From Acidobacteriota bacterium (GTDB lineage Bacteria > Actinomycetota > Acidimicrobiia > Acidimicrobiales > Microtrichaceae), in contig QEUP01000013.1 of the NCBI GenBank assembly GCA_003577145.1, forward strand, positions 62,001 through 126,000: a stretch of DNA of 64,000 bases, written 5' to 3'. Position numbers and translations under genes: made by a program. Of the stretch, positions 33,241 to 42,202 are shown one piece after another. The notes beneath the pieces were generated by a model. The model was not told the origin of the DNA. It saw only the letters and a list, made by a program, of their open reading frames with translations, and did no database searches. How positions within the stretch are numbered: the stretch's first letter is position 1; the number at the start of each line of letters is the position of its first letter.

Positions 33241-34299
33241 ATGTCGTCCGGTGGCGCGGCCTCGGCCGAGGCAGGATCTCTGGCGAGGCTGAACCCGGGG
33301 TGGTTCGCGTCGGTGATGGCCACTGGAATCGTCTCGATCGCAGCGCACCTGGAGGGATTGACGGCTCCAGCCGAAGTGCTCCTCTGGGCCGGTCTCTTCT
33401 TCTACGCCACTCTGTGCGTTCTCTTCGGCGCGCGGCTGGTGCTGCACACACGGCCGATGATCGACGACCTGGGGGATCACCTCCGGGGCATGGGGTTCTT
33501 CACGATCGTTGCCGGAACAACCGTTCTAGGCAGCGATTGCCTCCTCGTCGGCGGATGGTCAGGTCTGGCCCAAGGGCTCTGGATCGCCGGCACCCTCAGC
33601 TGGTTCGTGCTGGTCTACACGGTCATAGTCGCCCAGATGCTCCGGGAGCCGAAACCTGACCTGGAGACCGGCATCACCGGCACCTGGCTGGTGTGGGTGG
33701 TCGCCACTCAGGGTGTGGCGATCCTCGGACACCAGGTTGCGGGCCAGTTCGCCGGCCATGCGCAGAGCATCGTCTTGTTCAGCTTGTGCATGTGGCTCCT
33801 CGGGGTGGTGTTCTACGTCTCGGTCATCACGCTCATCGTGTTCCGCCTCATGTTCTCCGATCTGGAGCCGAGCGAGCTCTCCCCCACCTACTGGATAACG
33901 ATGGGGGCGGCCGCCATCTCGACACTGGCGGGTGACTTCTTGATCCTGGGCGCTGCGGACTATCCGGTCACCGCCGACCTGGTGCCCTTCCTCGAGGGGC
34001 TCACACTGCTGGTGTGGGCGACCGCCTCGTGGTGGATTCCGTGGCTGCTCATCATGGGTGTCTGGCGGTATGTCATCAACCGCTACCCGTTGGCCTTCGA
34101 GCCGGCCTGGTGGGGCATGGTCTTCCCCATGGGCATGTACACCGCGGCCACCTTCAACCTCTCGAAGGCCATCGGCCACCCGGCACTGGCAGACATCTCG
34201 GCGGTCGCCGTCTGGGTTGCCCTGGCCGCCTGGGTGGTCACCTTCTTGAACATGATCTACACCTTGGCCCGCCGACCGCTCTCGGCGGGAGCGATCTGA
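33241..34299 (+). CDS. TehA/SLAC1-family (TDT) anion channel or transporter
   Basis: 352 residues with about ten membrane helices. N-terminal LNPGWFASVMATGIVSIAAH near 17-36 is the family signature, and the C-terminal WWGMVFPMGMYTAATFNLSK helix contains the region of the gating Phe known from TehA and plant SLAC1. Homologues move C4-dicarboxylates, tellurite-linked anions, sulfite, chloride or nitrate. It is divergent from narG with only 76 bp between start codons, so nitrate uptake or nitrite exit is a reasonable inference. ATG start. Confidence 0.82.
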   Translation: MSSGGAASAEAGSLARLNPGWFASVMATGIVSIAAHLEGLTAPAEVLLWAGLFFYATLCVLFGARLVLHTRPMIDDLGDHLRGMGFFTIVAGTTVLGSDCLLVGGWSGLAQGLWIAGTLSWFVLVYTVIVAQMLREPKPDLETGITGTWLVWVVATQGVAILGHQVAGQFAGHAQSIVLFSLCMWLLGVVFYVSVITLIVFRLMFSDLEPSELSPTYWITMGAAAISTLAGDFLILGAADYPVTADLVPFLEGLTLLVWATASWWIPWLLIMGVWRYVINRYPLAFEPAWWGMVFPMGMYTAATFNLSKAIGHPALADISAVAVWVALAAWVVTFLNMIYTLARRPLSAGAI

Positions 34300-34319
34300 C
34301 AGCCGCTTCCCGCAGGCAC

Positions 34320-34730
34320 TCAGCGATCGGCGTCCATGACGGTGACTACGACCCGGCGTTCAGCACGGGGGCCGTCGAACTCGCACAGGAAGACGTTCTG
34401 CCAAGTCGACAGGCCGATCCTGCCGTCGATGATGGGAATCGTCTCGGACGGGCCGACGAGGCCGGCCTTGAGGTGGGCGTCACCGTTGCCGTCCTGCCGG
34501 TCGTGCAGCCAGACGCCTCGGGGCGCGAGCTGCGCCAGGAGGTTCACGACATCGGTCTGGACGCTCTCGTCCCAGTTCTCCTGGATCATGACCGCAGCCG
34601 TGGCCCCCTGCGCGTACACCGAGACGATGCCGGACCTGACCTTGCTCTCCGCCACCAGGCGACGCACCTGTTCGGTGATGTCGTGGAGGCCCTCCCTCTC
34701 CTCGGTGCTCACGCAGATGACCTGTTGCAT
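34320..34730 (-). CDS. YjbQ/UPF0047 family protein
   Basis: 136 residues, the usual length. Conserved family segments GIVSVYAQGATAAVMIQENW near 34-53, NGDAHLKAGLVGPSETIPI near 81-99 and LSTWQNVFLCEFDGPR near 107-122. Some members have weak thiamine-phosphate synthase activity, which gives the frequent annotation; the real role is unknown. Convergent with the TehA-like gene. Confidence 0.88.
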   Translation of the reverse strand: MQQVICVSTEEREGLHDITEQVRRLVAESKVRSGIVSVYAQGATAAVMIQENWDESVQTDVVNLLAQLAPRGVWLHDRQDGNGDAHLKAGLVGPSETIPIIDGRIGLSTWQNVFLCEFDGPRAERRVVVTVMDADR

Positions 34731-34990
34731 ACGGTCACGACGCTAGCGGCGCGCGGCGCAGAGAGGGCAGCGAGAGGATCAACCACCTCGAACGTGAACC
34801 CTCACGGCGCGAGGGGTTCTGCTGGCCGGAGGACTTCGCCGATCAGATGGAAGGGGCAGTGCGTCCGGGTCGACTTCGCCCTCGCGGGCCTTTCGCGGAC
34901 CAGCCGGATTTCCACGCTTCCCGCAGGGGTGAACCGAAAGCGGCTGCTCCCCACTGCGGCAGGGGAAAGTAGCCGGGTAGTAGCAAGTAG

Positions 34991-35065
34991 TCGGGCTGCC
35001 GGGATTTGAACCCGGGACCTTCGGTCCCCCAGACCGACGCGCTAACCAAGCTGCGCCACAGCCCG
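34991..35065 (-). tRNA. tRNA-Pro (anticodon GGG)
   Basis: The minus strand folds into a full cloverleaf: acceptor CGGGCTG/CAGCCCG, D arm GCGC..GCGC, anticodon arm TCGGT-CTGGGGG-ACCGA with anticodon GGG, T arm CCGGG-TTCAAAT-CCCGG, discriminator A. No CCA is encoded after the discriminator. The 260 bp between it and the YjbQ gene show no further gene. Confidence 0.95.
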
Positions 35066-35170
35066 TGAATCCGCCACCTTAGCGGTCCGACGGGTCGACC
35101 CGTAAGCCTCACCTGGCCGCTGTGTCACGGACCGAAAGGCCGGGACGAGCGGCCAAATAGCATCGCGGCA

Positions 35171-35521
35171 ATGGACAGCATCTATCACGTCGCCAGGGCT
35201 GCCGACTGGGTGGCCGCACAGCAGACCGACGGGTATCGAGTCTCGACACGGGGGGCGACACTGGACGACCTCGGCTTCATTCACTGCGCGTTCCGCGATC
35301 AGGTGGAGACCATCGCCGAACGAGTCTGGGGCGATGCGGCGGAGTCCCTGGTGGTGCTCGTCATCGACCCTGATTCGTTGGCTGCCGAAGTGCGAGTCGA
35401 GAACCTCGACGGGGGTGAGGAGCTCTTCCCGCACGTCTACGGTCCGCTGACTACGGGATCCGTGAGCGACGTGCTCGAATTGCGCCGAGGCTCAGGGGGC
35501 TGGCGGGTGATCTGGCCGTAA
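35171..35521 (+). CDS. DUF952 family protein
   Basis: 116 residues, a complete DUF952 domain: IYHVARAADWVAAQQTDGYR near 4-23, DLGFIHCAFRDQV near 33-45, LVVLVIDPDSLAAEVRVENL near 58-77, FPHVYGPLTTGSV near 85-97. The Tyr/His pattern resembles RNA or tRNA 2'-phosphotransferase-related folds, but function is unknown. Immediately downstream of the tRNA-Pro locus on the opposite strand. Confidence 0.85.
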   Translation: MDSIYHVARAADWVAAQQTDGYRVSTRGATLDDLGFIHCAFRDQVETIAERVWGDAAESLVVLVIDPDSLAAEVRVENLDGGEELFPHVYGPLTTGSVSDVLELRRGSGGWRVIWP

Positions 35522-35550
35522 CCGGGACCGTGACGGTTGCCGGCGTCGCC

Positions 35551-35805
35551 TCAGGTCACCAGCGCGGCGATGCCCTGGACCAGGCGCCACCCCAGGTAGA
35601 TCGCCACCGCGGCGATCATCAACCAGAAGTGCCACGGCGCCTTCGGCGGTGCGCCCGGCTCACCCGTCTGCCGCTGCCCCGCCGCGCCGCCCCGGGGGAC
35701 GGGGGACGCCTGTTGGGCGACTCGCGTGCCGCATCGCGGGCAGGTTCCGTCCTCGGCAAGCGTGTTGGGGTTGTAGAACTTGCTGCACGGTTCGCACCAG
35801 GGCAT
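35551..35805 (-). CDS. Small zinc-ribbon membrane protein
   Basis: 84 residues. N-terminal zinc-ribbon ligands CEPC near 4-7 and CPRC near 22-25, a Pro/Gly-rich linker, and one C-terminal helix (HFWLMIAAVAIYLGWRLV). Typical actinobacterial small protein of unknown function; its topology suggests a membrane-bound cytoplasmic ribbon. Confidence 0.75.
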   Translation of the reverse strand: MPWCEPCSKFYNPNTLAEDGTCPRCGTRVAQQASPVPRGGAAGQRQTGEPGAPPKAPWHFWLMIAAVAIYLGWRLVQGIAALVT

Positions 35806-35871
35806 CGGCGGTCGGATCCTCCTCGCCCAATTCTGCCTCCATCACACACCTGGTTTCACGCGCCGCCACCT

Positions 35872-35975
35872 GAGCTACGACCGTCTCCAGCTCATACCGG
35901 TGGCACCGGATCACCGGCCTCGGCACCCCCGGACTCCTCAGAGCTACGACCGTCTCCAGCTCATACCGGTGGCAC
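35872..35975. repeat. Pair of identical 35-bp direct repeats with a 34-bp spacer
   Basis: Copies at 35872-35906 and 35941-35975 are identical over 35 bp, begin GAGCTACGACCGTCTCCAGC and end CCGGTGGCAC. The intervening 34 bp are unique. Each copy has GAGCT...AGCTC inverted arms. The sizes are those of a one-spacer CRISPR array, but there are no cas genes and only two copies. The second copy supplies the stop codon and last codons of the carboxyltransferase gene. Confidence 0.7.
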
Positions 35976-37502
35976 TCCGTGGCGACGGTCGCTGAAGTGG
36001 CGCGTCTTCGTCCGGGCCCGTAGCAGTCGGCGCTGGATCTCGCTGCGGAGGTCACCGAAGTCGACCACCGCGTCGATCACCAACTCCGAGGCCAGCCGCA
36101 ACAGGTCGACGTCCTCCTCGTAGATGCGTCGCTGCTCGTCTATGAAGGCCTCTCGCTCGGCAGCATCGCTGATCGCGGCGATCTTGTTGGCGAACACGGC
36201 GTTCACCGCCGCTTCAGGTCCCATCACTGCGATCTTCGCGGTTGGCAGGGCGATGGTGGCTTCGGGCGCGAAGGCGGGTCCCGACATGGCGTAGAGCCCC
36301 GCGCCGTAGGCCTTGCGGACGATCACCGAGATCTTCGGCACCGTCGCCTCCGAGACAGCGGTGATCATCTTGGCTCCGTGGCGGATGATTCCCTCGCGTT
36401 CGACCTGGGTACCCACCATGAAGCCGGGTACGTCGGCCAGGAAGATGAGGGGCACGTTGAACGCGTCGCAACACCAGATGAAGCGGGCCGCCTTGTCCGC
36501 CGAGTCGCTGAACAGCACACCGCCCTTCTGCAAGGGATTGTTCGCCAACACCCCTACGGGGTGGCCGTCCAGAAGGCCCAGCCCCACGATCAGCTCGGGC
36601 GCGAACAGCGGCTTGACCTCGAAGAAGCTCTCGGCGTCGACGATCCCCTCGACGAGGGCGTGCATGTCATAGCCCTGCGCTTCCTCGGCGGGGACCGTCT
36701 CGCTCGTGAGAGCGACCGAAGGGTCCAGCGGCTCGTACGCCGGGGGGTCCTCCCGCCAACTCTGCGGGAAGTAGGAGAAGTACGCCTTTGCCTGAGCGAT
36801 GGCGTCCTCGTCGTCGCTCGCGAGGTTGTCCCCGCAACCCGAGATGGTGACATGCATCCTCGCACCGCCCATCTCCTCCAGCGTGGTCTGCTCGCCGATC
36901 ACCATCTCCGCCATGCGCGGCGAGCCCAGGTACATCGACGCGTTGCCGTCGACCATGATCACGAAGTCGCAGAACGAGGGGATGTAGGCGCCGCCGGCGG
37001 CCGAGGGCCCGAACAGGCAGCAGATCTGGGGGACCTTCCCCGACAACCGCACCTGGTTGTAGAAGATCCGGCCGGCTCCTCTGCGACCCGGGAACAGCTG
37101 AACCTGGTCGGTTATGCGGGCTCCGGCTGAGTCGACCAGCCAGAAGACCGGGATCTCGTCCAGTAATGCTCGCTCGGTCAGCCTGACGATCTTCTCGACG
37201 GTACGAGCCCCCCAGGACCCCGCCTTCACGGTCGGATCGTTGGCCATGACACACACCGGACGCCCGTCGATCTCGCCGACACCTGTGATCACGCCGTCGG
37301 CGGGCAGATCAGCGGCAAGCGCATTGGCGAGCAACGCGTCCTCCACGAGGGAGCCGGGATCGAGCAGGAGGTCTAGCCGGTCCCTCACGAACAGCTTGTT
37401 CTGGGAGGCCAGCTTCTCGCCGCCCTTGGCGAGGTTGCCCTCGAGGGCCCGTTCCGCTGCACGTGCCAGGGCCTTGGCGTGTTCGTCGGCCGGGGCGCTC
37501 AT
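35961..37502 (-). CDS. Acyl-CoA carboxylase, carboxyltransferase beta subunit
   Basis: 513 residues of the propionyl-/methylcrotonyl-CoA carboxylase beta type; it moves carboxyl from biotin to an acyl-CoA. The two crotonase-like halves are clear: FGPSAAGGAYIPSFCDF near 164-180 (CoA oxyanion site) and RKAYGAGLYAMSGPAFAPEA near 402-421. Other landmarks are WLVDSAGARI near 120 and LADVPGFMVGTQVE. The C-terminal RRHGVPPV is normal. No biotin-carboxylase alpha gene is adjacent. The last codons lie within a 35-bp direct repeat. Substrate uncertain. Confidence 0.9.
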   Translation of the reverse strand: MSAPADEHAKALARAAERALEGNLAKGGEKLASQNKLFVRDRLDLLLDPGSLVEDALLANALAADLPADGVITGVGEIDGRPVCVMANDPTVKAGSWGARTVEKIVRLTERALLDEIPVFWLVDSAGARITDQVQLFPGRRGAGRIFYNQVRLSGKVPQICCLFGPSAAGGAYIPSFCDFVIMVDGNASMYLGSPRMAEMVIGEQTTLEEMGGARMHVTISGCGDNLASDDEDAIAQAKAYFSYFPQSWREDPPAYEPLDPSVALTSETVPAEEAQGYDMHALVEGIVDAESFFEVKPLFAPELIVGLGLLDGHPVGVLANNPLQKGGVLFSDSADKAARFIWCCDAFNVPLIFLADVPGFMVGTQVEREGIIRHGAKMITAVSEATVPKISVIVRKAYGAGLYAMSGPAFAPEATIALPTAKIAVMGPEAAVNAVFANKIAAISDAAEREAFIDEQRRIYEEDVDLLRLASELVIDAVVDFGDLRSEIQRRLLRARTKTRHFSDRRHGVPPV

Positions 37503-37514
37503 GCCGCCTCAGTC

Positions 37515-38591
37515 CTAGTGCTTGCGGATCGCCAGGATGGCGACGTCGTCGTCCATGGGCACGCTGGCGAAGTCGGTTGCGGCCTCCAGCAGCGACTTGC
37601 AGAGCACATCCGGGGAAACCGTCGGGTCCCGTCGCATCATCGCGGCGATGCGTTCCTCCCCGAACAGCTGCCCTCCGTCGCGCGCTTCGGCGAGGCCATC
37701 GGTGTAGAGCAGGAGCATGTCGTTCACCGCCAGCGGTATTTCCCGCGAGATGTACTTGCCCTCCGGATCGAGCATCAGCAGCGGTCCCGTAGCCCGCAGA
37801 GGACGAACCTCCCGCTCGTGGACCAGCCAGGCTGCGGGATGGCCCGCCGAGGAGTAGCGAAGCGTCTCGGCTTCGCTGTCGAAGACGACGATGCAGACCG
37901 AGATGAACTCCTCGTCGCGCTCCAGCGCCGACATCTGGGTGTTCAGCTCTTCGATGGCCTGCGCGGGATCCCGGAACTGACGAAGAAAGACCCGGAGCAG
38001 GTACTTGCACTGGAAAGCCGTGATCGAGGGCTCGATCCCATGGCCGGCGACATCGCCGATGACGGCGGCCACCCGCGAGGGCGCCACGCGGAAGACGTCA
38101 TAGAAGTCCCCCGCCAACATCCCGCTACCCGCCTGGTAGGCGCTTCCCAGCTCGAACCCGGCGAACTCGGGAAGTGCTTCTGGCGCCAGCCGGGCAGCCC
38201 AGCGCTTCGGCGCCAGGTCCTCTTGCGTGAGAACCTCCTGCGCCCGCTGCTCCAACTGCGACCGACCCTGTGCCAGCCGGGCATCCCGCTTGGCGTTGCG
38301 GGCTTGAAGGACGGTCATGGCGATGGGGAGGGCGAGCAGCGCCAGCACGAGATCGGCGTTCTGGGAATCGGAGACGGCCTCCACCGCGGCGACCAGCGTC
38401 AACACGCCGTAGACGACCGTGGCGTGCAGATTCCTCAGGAGATCGGAGCGGGCCAGAGTCTTGGCGTCGCTGTCGCCGGACGTGGCATCGAGCCGCTTCA
38501 CCACCCTCAGGCGCAGGCGAGCGGACCGGCCCCAGAGGACAGTGGCGACCAGGCAGGCCGACGCGACGATCGCCAGGATGAGCTGGTCCAT
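37515..38591 (-). CDS. Membrane-associated PP2C (SpoIIE-type) serine phosphatase
   Basis: 358 residues. Two or three N-terminal helices (residues 1-90), a short coiled coil (RDARLAQGRSQLEQRAQEVL), then the SpoIIE/RsbU phosphatase: AGDFYDVF near 160, GDVAGHGIEPS near 179-189, YSSAGHPAAW near 244, LYTDGLAEARD near 293 and MDDDVAILAI near 345, which supply the metal-binding acids. Such enzymes dephosphorylate anti-anti-sigma factors. No anti-sigma or STAS gene is adjacent. It is 12 bp upstream of the carboxyltransferase on the same strand. Confidence 0.9.
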   Translation of the reverse strand: MDQLILAIVASACLVATVLWGRSARLRLRVVKRLDATSGDSDAKTLARSDLLRNLHATVVYGVLTLVAAVEAVSDSQNADLVLALLALPIAMTVLQARNAKRDARLAQGRSQLEQRAQEVLTQEDLAPKRWAARLAPEALPEFAGFELGSAYQAGSGMLAGDFYDVFRVAPSRVAAVIGDVAGHGIEPSITAFQCKYLLRVFLRQFRDPAQAIEELNTQMSALERDEEFISVCIVVFDSEAETLRYSSAGHPAAWLVHEREVRPLRATGPLLMLDPEGKYISREIPLAVNDMLLLYTDGLAEARDGGQLFGEERIAAMMRRDPTVSPDVLCKSLLEAATDFASVPMDDDVAILAIRKH

Positions 38592-38715
38592 GAGTAGAGG
38601 AATGGTAGTGGCGGGACGGGTGGTCCCAAAGACTGGCCGGTTTACACCTCGGTGACGGTGATGTGACCTCTAGCCACTGTAGGTGGTAGTCCGTGCTCTC
38701 TCGGGCTCTCTCGTG

Positions 38716-40026
38716 TCACTCAGAGCGTCGCCGAACCCGCAGCTTGACCGGCGTGGACCCCAGGTCCAAAGCCTGGCGCAAGCTCCTCTCCAGGTAACGC
38801 AGGTAGGTGGGGGGCAGCGTCCGGTTGGCGAAGAGGGTGAACGTGGGAGGATCGGTGGCGCCTTGGGTCGCATACAGGACCCGCCCGCCGTGAGGCGCGG
38901 GTTGGGCTTGTTGCGCGCGACGGATGACCTCGTTCACCCTTCGGGTGGGCACCCGACGCTGGTACTCGTCGATGGCAGTTGCCAGCGCGGGGACGAGGCG
39001 CTGCACCCCCCGGCCGCTCAGCGCCGACATGCGCAGAACCGTGGACTCGCCGATGAAGTGAAGCCGGCGACCGAGCTCGGCGAGCACGCGATCCTGTCCT
39101 TCTTGATCCAACAGGTCCCATTTGTTCAGCACCACGACGATCGGGCACCCGGCGATGTCGATCCGCTCCGCCAGCCGCTGGTCCTGATGGGTCACTCCGA
39201 TCGAGGAATCGACGACCAGCAGCGCGACATCGGCATCGTCGACCGCCCGCAGAGCCCGGACCAAGGAGTAGTACTCGGCTCCCTTGCCGATCTTCGCCCT
39301 GCGCCGCATCCCGGCGGTGTCGATGAAGCGGATCGGGCCTTCGCCTGTCTCGACGATCGTGTCGATGGAATCCCGGGTGGTCCCAGGCAGATCGTGCACG
39401 ACGACCCTGTCGTCACCGATGAGCCGGTTGAACAGCGTCGATTTACCCACGTTGGGCCGGCCCAGGATGGCGACCGAGAAGACCCGCTCTGGTTCGCCGG
39501 AGGCGTCAGCGGCGACCTCGGTGTCGTCCTGCTCGGGCAGAACCCCGACGAGGTGATCGAGGAGGTCCCCGGTTCTGCGCCCGTGTAGCGCGCTCACGGG
39601 CCAAGGGTCGCCGAGACCGAGCGACAGGAGCTCCCAGACCAACGGCTCACGGGCGGGATCGTCGACCTTGTTCGCGACAAGGACCACCGGCGTGGGCGAA
39701 CGGCGGAGCAGATCGGCGATCCTGGCGTCCTCGTCGGTCACACCGACGGTCGTGTCCACCACGAACACCACGGCATCTGCCTCCCTCATCGCCAACTCCG
39801 ACTGGCGGCTCACCTGCTCGTCCAGGGTCGAACCGCGGGGCAGCCAGCCCCCGGTGTCGACGACACTGAACCGGTGGCCCTGCCATTCGGCGTCGACGAC
39901 CTTGCGATCGCGGGTGACGCCCGGCTTCTCCTCCACGATGGCTTCAAGGCGCCCCACGATCCGGTTGAGCAGAGTGGACTTACCGACGTTCGGGCGGCCC
40001 ACGATCGCCACCAGCGGCGGCCCCAT
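38716..40026 (-). CDS. der: Ribosome-assembly GTPase Der (EngA)
   Basis: 436 residues with tandem GTPase domains and a C-terminal KH-like domain. Domain 1: GRPNVGKSTLLNR near 10-22, DTGG near 57, ANKVD near 118. Domain 2: GRPNVGKSTLFNR near 188, DTAGMRRR near 235, LNKWD near 301. KH region from about 355. Needed for 50S subunit maturation. It starts one base after the stop of the DUF512 gene. Confidence 0.97.
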   Translation of the reverse strand: MGPPLVAIVGRPNVGKSTLLNRIVGRLEAIVEEKPGVTRDRKVVDAEWQGHRFSVVDTGGWLPRGSTLDEQVSRQSELAMREADAVVFVVDTTVGVTDEDARIADLLRRSPTPVVLVANKVDDPAREPLVWELLSLGLGDPWPVSALHGRRTGDLLDHLVGVLPEQDDTEVAADASGEPERVFSVAILGRPNVGKSTLFNRLIGDDRVVVHDLPGTTRDSIDTIVETGEGPIRFIDTAGMRRRAKIGKGAEYYSLVRALRAVDDADVALLVVDSSIGVTHQDQRLAERIDIAGCPIVVVLNKWDLLDQEGQDRVLAELGRRLHFIGESTVLRMSALSGRGVQRLVPALATAIDEYQRRVPTRRVNEVIRRAQQAQPAPHGGRVLYATQGATDPPTFTLFANRTLPPTYLRYLERSLRQALDLGSTPVKLRVRRRSE

Positions 40027-40027
40027 C

Positions 40028-41392
40028 TCAGCCCCCCAGTGCTCGCCGGAGTGAGGACCCGTCGGTGGGGATCACCTCCACCGGATGGGGGAGCTCACCA
40101 GGGGTGGAGCCGTCCAGAAAGCGGCCCTTCGACAGGCAGACATCGGGCAGCAGGTAGCGTCCGGCAGGTCTTGACCGAATGGCAGTTCCGATGTCGTGGC
40201 CGGTGAGGAGGCCGGTGACGGCGACGTTGCCTCCGAAGAACTCGTTCGGGACCGCGAGCACCTCCGCTTCGAGACCGTGAGCGTCGAGCAGCGGGTCGAG
40301 CACGGCCGCCCCGTACTCCCCGGTCAGAACGGTCACGCTTCCACGTCCTCCTCCGCTCTGACCCCGGGTACTGGCCGCGCGGGTCACCTGCGACCTCGGA
40401 GCCCTGTAACCGGCCGCCGGCGCGCCGTCGATCACCGCAAAGAAGCCACCCCGCCGGACCCGGTTGCCCGATCGGGCGCCGCAGAACTCCATCTCGAAGG
40501 CTCGCGCCATGCCGATGCCGTTCTCGCGCTGGGCGAACTCCCCGTAGGCCTCCGCCGGTGGCATCCGACCACCGGCCAGGAGGTAGTACTCGTCGGCGGC
40601 ATGGACGAGCGGCCGCCCCAGAACCGTCGTGAACACCCGCTGCCACTCCTCCACCGTCTCTACCGTACGCAACACCTCGGCCGGCGTGTGCTCACGAAGC
40701 CCGGCCTCAGCGCTGTGACGGCTCACCCCGAGGGGCACCACACCGAGGCTCGACAGCGCCGGGTACTCGTCCAGCACGCCGCTCAGGGTGTCGTCGAGCA
40801 CTTCTCCGTCGTTGACCCCCGGACAGACCACCACCTGACCGTGGACCTCTATGCCGTTGTCGAGCAGTGCACCGAGCCAGCGCAGGCTGGTAGCGCCTCT
40901 GCGATTGCGCAGCATGCCTGCTCGGACATCGGGATCGGTCGCGTGGATGCTGACGTACAAGGGGGAGAGCCGCTCGGTCACGACTCGTTCGAGGTCGGCT
41001 TCGGTGAACCGGGTGAGCGTCGTGAAGTTCCCGTAGAGGAACGACAGACGGTAATCATCGTCTTTGACATAGAGGCTCGGGCGCATCCCCCGAGGTAGCT
41101 GGTAGATGAAGCAGAACTCGCAGTGGTTGTCACAGGTGCGCACCTGGTCGAAGACCGCTGATTGGACCTCCACTCCCAAGGGTGCGCCGGCCGGTTTCTC
41201 GATCTGCAGATCCAGTTCTACGCGACCTCGACAGAGCTCCAGGGTGAGAGGCCCCTCGTCCACCAGCAACTGGTACTGGATGACATCGCGGGGAGACTGC
41301 CCGTTGATGGACACGATCTGATCGCCGACGAGCACGCCGGCTGTTTCGGCCGGAGAACCTGCTTCGATGGCTACCACGCGGGGCAAGGACAC
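40028..41392 (-). CDS. DUF512 / radical-SAM-like protein with N-terminal PDZ domain
   Basis: 454 residues. A PDZ-like start (AIEAGSPAETAGVLVGDQIV near 8-27) is followed by a radical-SAM-type core with CDNHCEFCFI near 87-96, a CxxxCxxC cluster site, and the C-terminal DUF512 domain (VLTGEYGAAVLDPLL, GRYLLPDVCLSKGRFLDG). The family is widespread, often next to der, with no established reaction. Adjacent to der here as well. Confidence 0.85.
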   Translation of the reverse strand: MSLPRVVAIEAGSPAETAGVLVGDQIVSINGQSPRDVIQYQLLVDEGPLTLELCRGRVELDLQIEKPAGAPLGVEVQSAVFDQVRTCDNHCEFCFIYQLPRGMRPSLYVKDDDYRLSFLYGNFTTLTRFTEADLERVVTERLSPLYVSIHATDPDVRAGMLRNRRGATSLRWLGALLDNGIEVHGQVVVCPGVNDGEVLDDTLSGVLDEYPALSSLGVVPLGVSRHSAEAGLREHTPAEVLRTVETVEEWQRVFTTVLGRPLVHAADEYYLLAGGRMPPAEAYGEFAQRENGIGMARAFEMEFCGARSGNRVRRGGFFAVIDGAPAAGYRAPRSQVTRAASTRGQSGGGRGSVTVLTGEYGAAVLDPLLDAHGLEAEVLAVPNEFFGGNVAVTGLLTGHDIGTAIRSRPAGRYLLPDVCLSKGRFLDGSTPGELPHPVEVIPTDGSSLRRALGG

Positions 41393-41470
41393 GAACTCCG
41401 ATGTTACCGGTCACTCGCATCGCTCCAGGAGGGCGGGCCGGGGGCCCGGGCACAGCCGCTGCACCGAGCC

Positions 41471-42106
41471 TCAGGGCATGTCCCTCCCCCGGAGGCGTAC
41501 CTGGCCCTGCGGGGTGTCCAGCACCGCCTCGAGGCCCGTGACCGGGCCCTCGTTGGCCGTCACGCCGAGCCCGACGGTTCGCAGGAAGCGGTTGAGCTCG
41601 TCGGCGTCGGGGGAGGTGATGATGAGGTGGCGCAGGGAGCATCCGGCCAGATGGCCGTCTGTGGGGTGCGGTGATTCCATCCAGTCGATGAAGAACGGCC
41701 AGACACCGCCGAGCGACCTCCCCTCCAGCCGACCCAGGCGCCACTCGAGCAGCTCACCGTCCGGTCGCCGACGGGTCATCACTGCTTCCTCCAGGTCGTA
41801 ACCCTTGAAGTGCCCTTCCTGCTTCAGGGCCCACATGTCGCCGGTCCGGGCAGCCCAGCCCAGCAAGGCCGGCTGTTCGAGTCCGGCCAGCACCTCACCG
41901 ATGGTCTGGTCGAGCTTCTGGCCCTTGTCAGGGGCGAGGATTTCGACGTAGACCCCACCATCGAGGGGAAGGATGCCGTTGCATGTGCCGGCACCCGGGT
42001 GAGCGCCTCCGGGGACAACTGTTGTACCGCAACGGTCCTCCATGTCCGCCATGCCGAGATCCAGGTCCGGTACACCCCACACGAGATGGTCGACGGCCAG
42101 CATCAC
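41471..42106 (-). CDS. VOC/glyoxalase-like domain protein
   Basis: 211 residues. AVDHLVWGVPDLDLGMADME near 4-23 and the second half HLIITSPDADELNRFLRTVG near 160-179 show two glyoxalase-type modules of the 'glyoxalase-like' family; a possible metal site is H7/E55. Function unknown. Divergent from ispH, with 96 bp between starts. ATGATG offers two start codons. Confidence 0.8.
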   Translation of the reverse strand: MMLAVDHLVWGVPDLDLGMADMEDRCGTTVVPGGAHPGAGTCNGILPLDGGVYVEILAPDKGQKLDQTIGEVLAGLEQPALLGWAARTGDMWALKQEGHFKGYDLEEAVMTRRRPDGELLEWRLGRLEGRSLGGVWPFFIDWMESPHPTDGHLAGCSLRHLIITSPDADELNRFLRTVGLGVTANEGPVTGLEAVLDTPQGQVRLRGRDMP

Positions 42107-42202
42107 CTCGAAGATACGCCGTGGGGCCGCCTGTCCGGGTCACTCGCGTCTATGCACTTCCTCGTCTGCGGATACGAGCCGCGGTGTCGGTACTCTCTCG
42201 GC

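Noticed and set aside
35872-35975. Firm call of a CRISPR array
   Set aside because: Only two copies and one spacer, no cas genes, and one copy is coding; kept as a repeat and a question.
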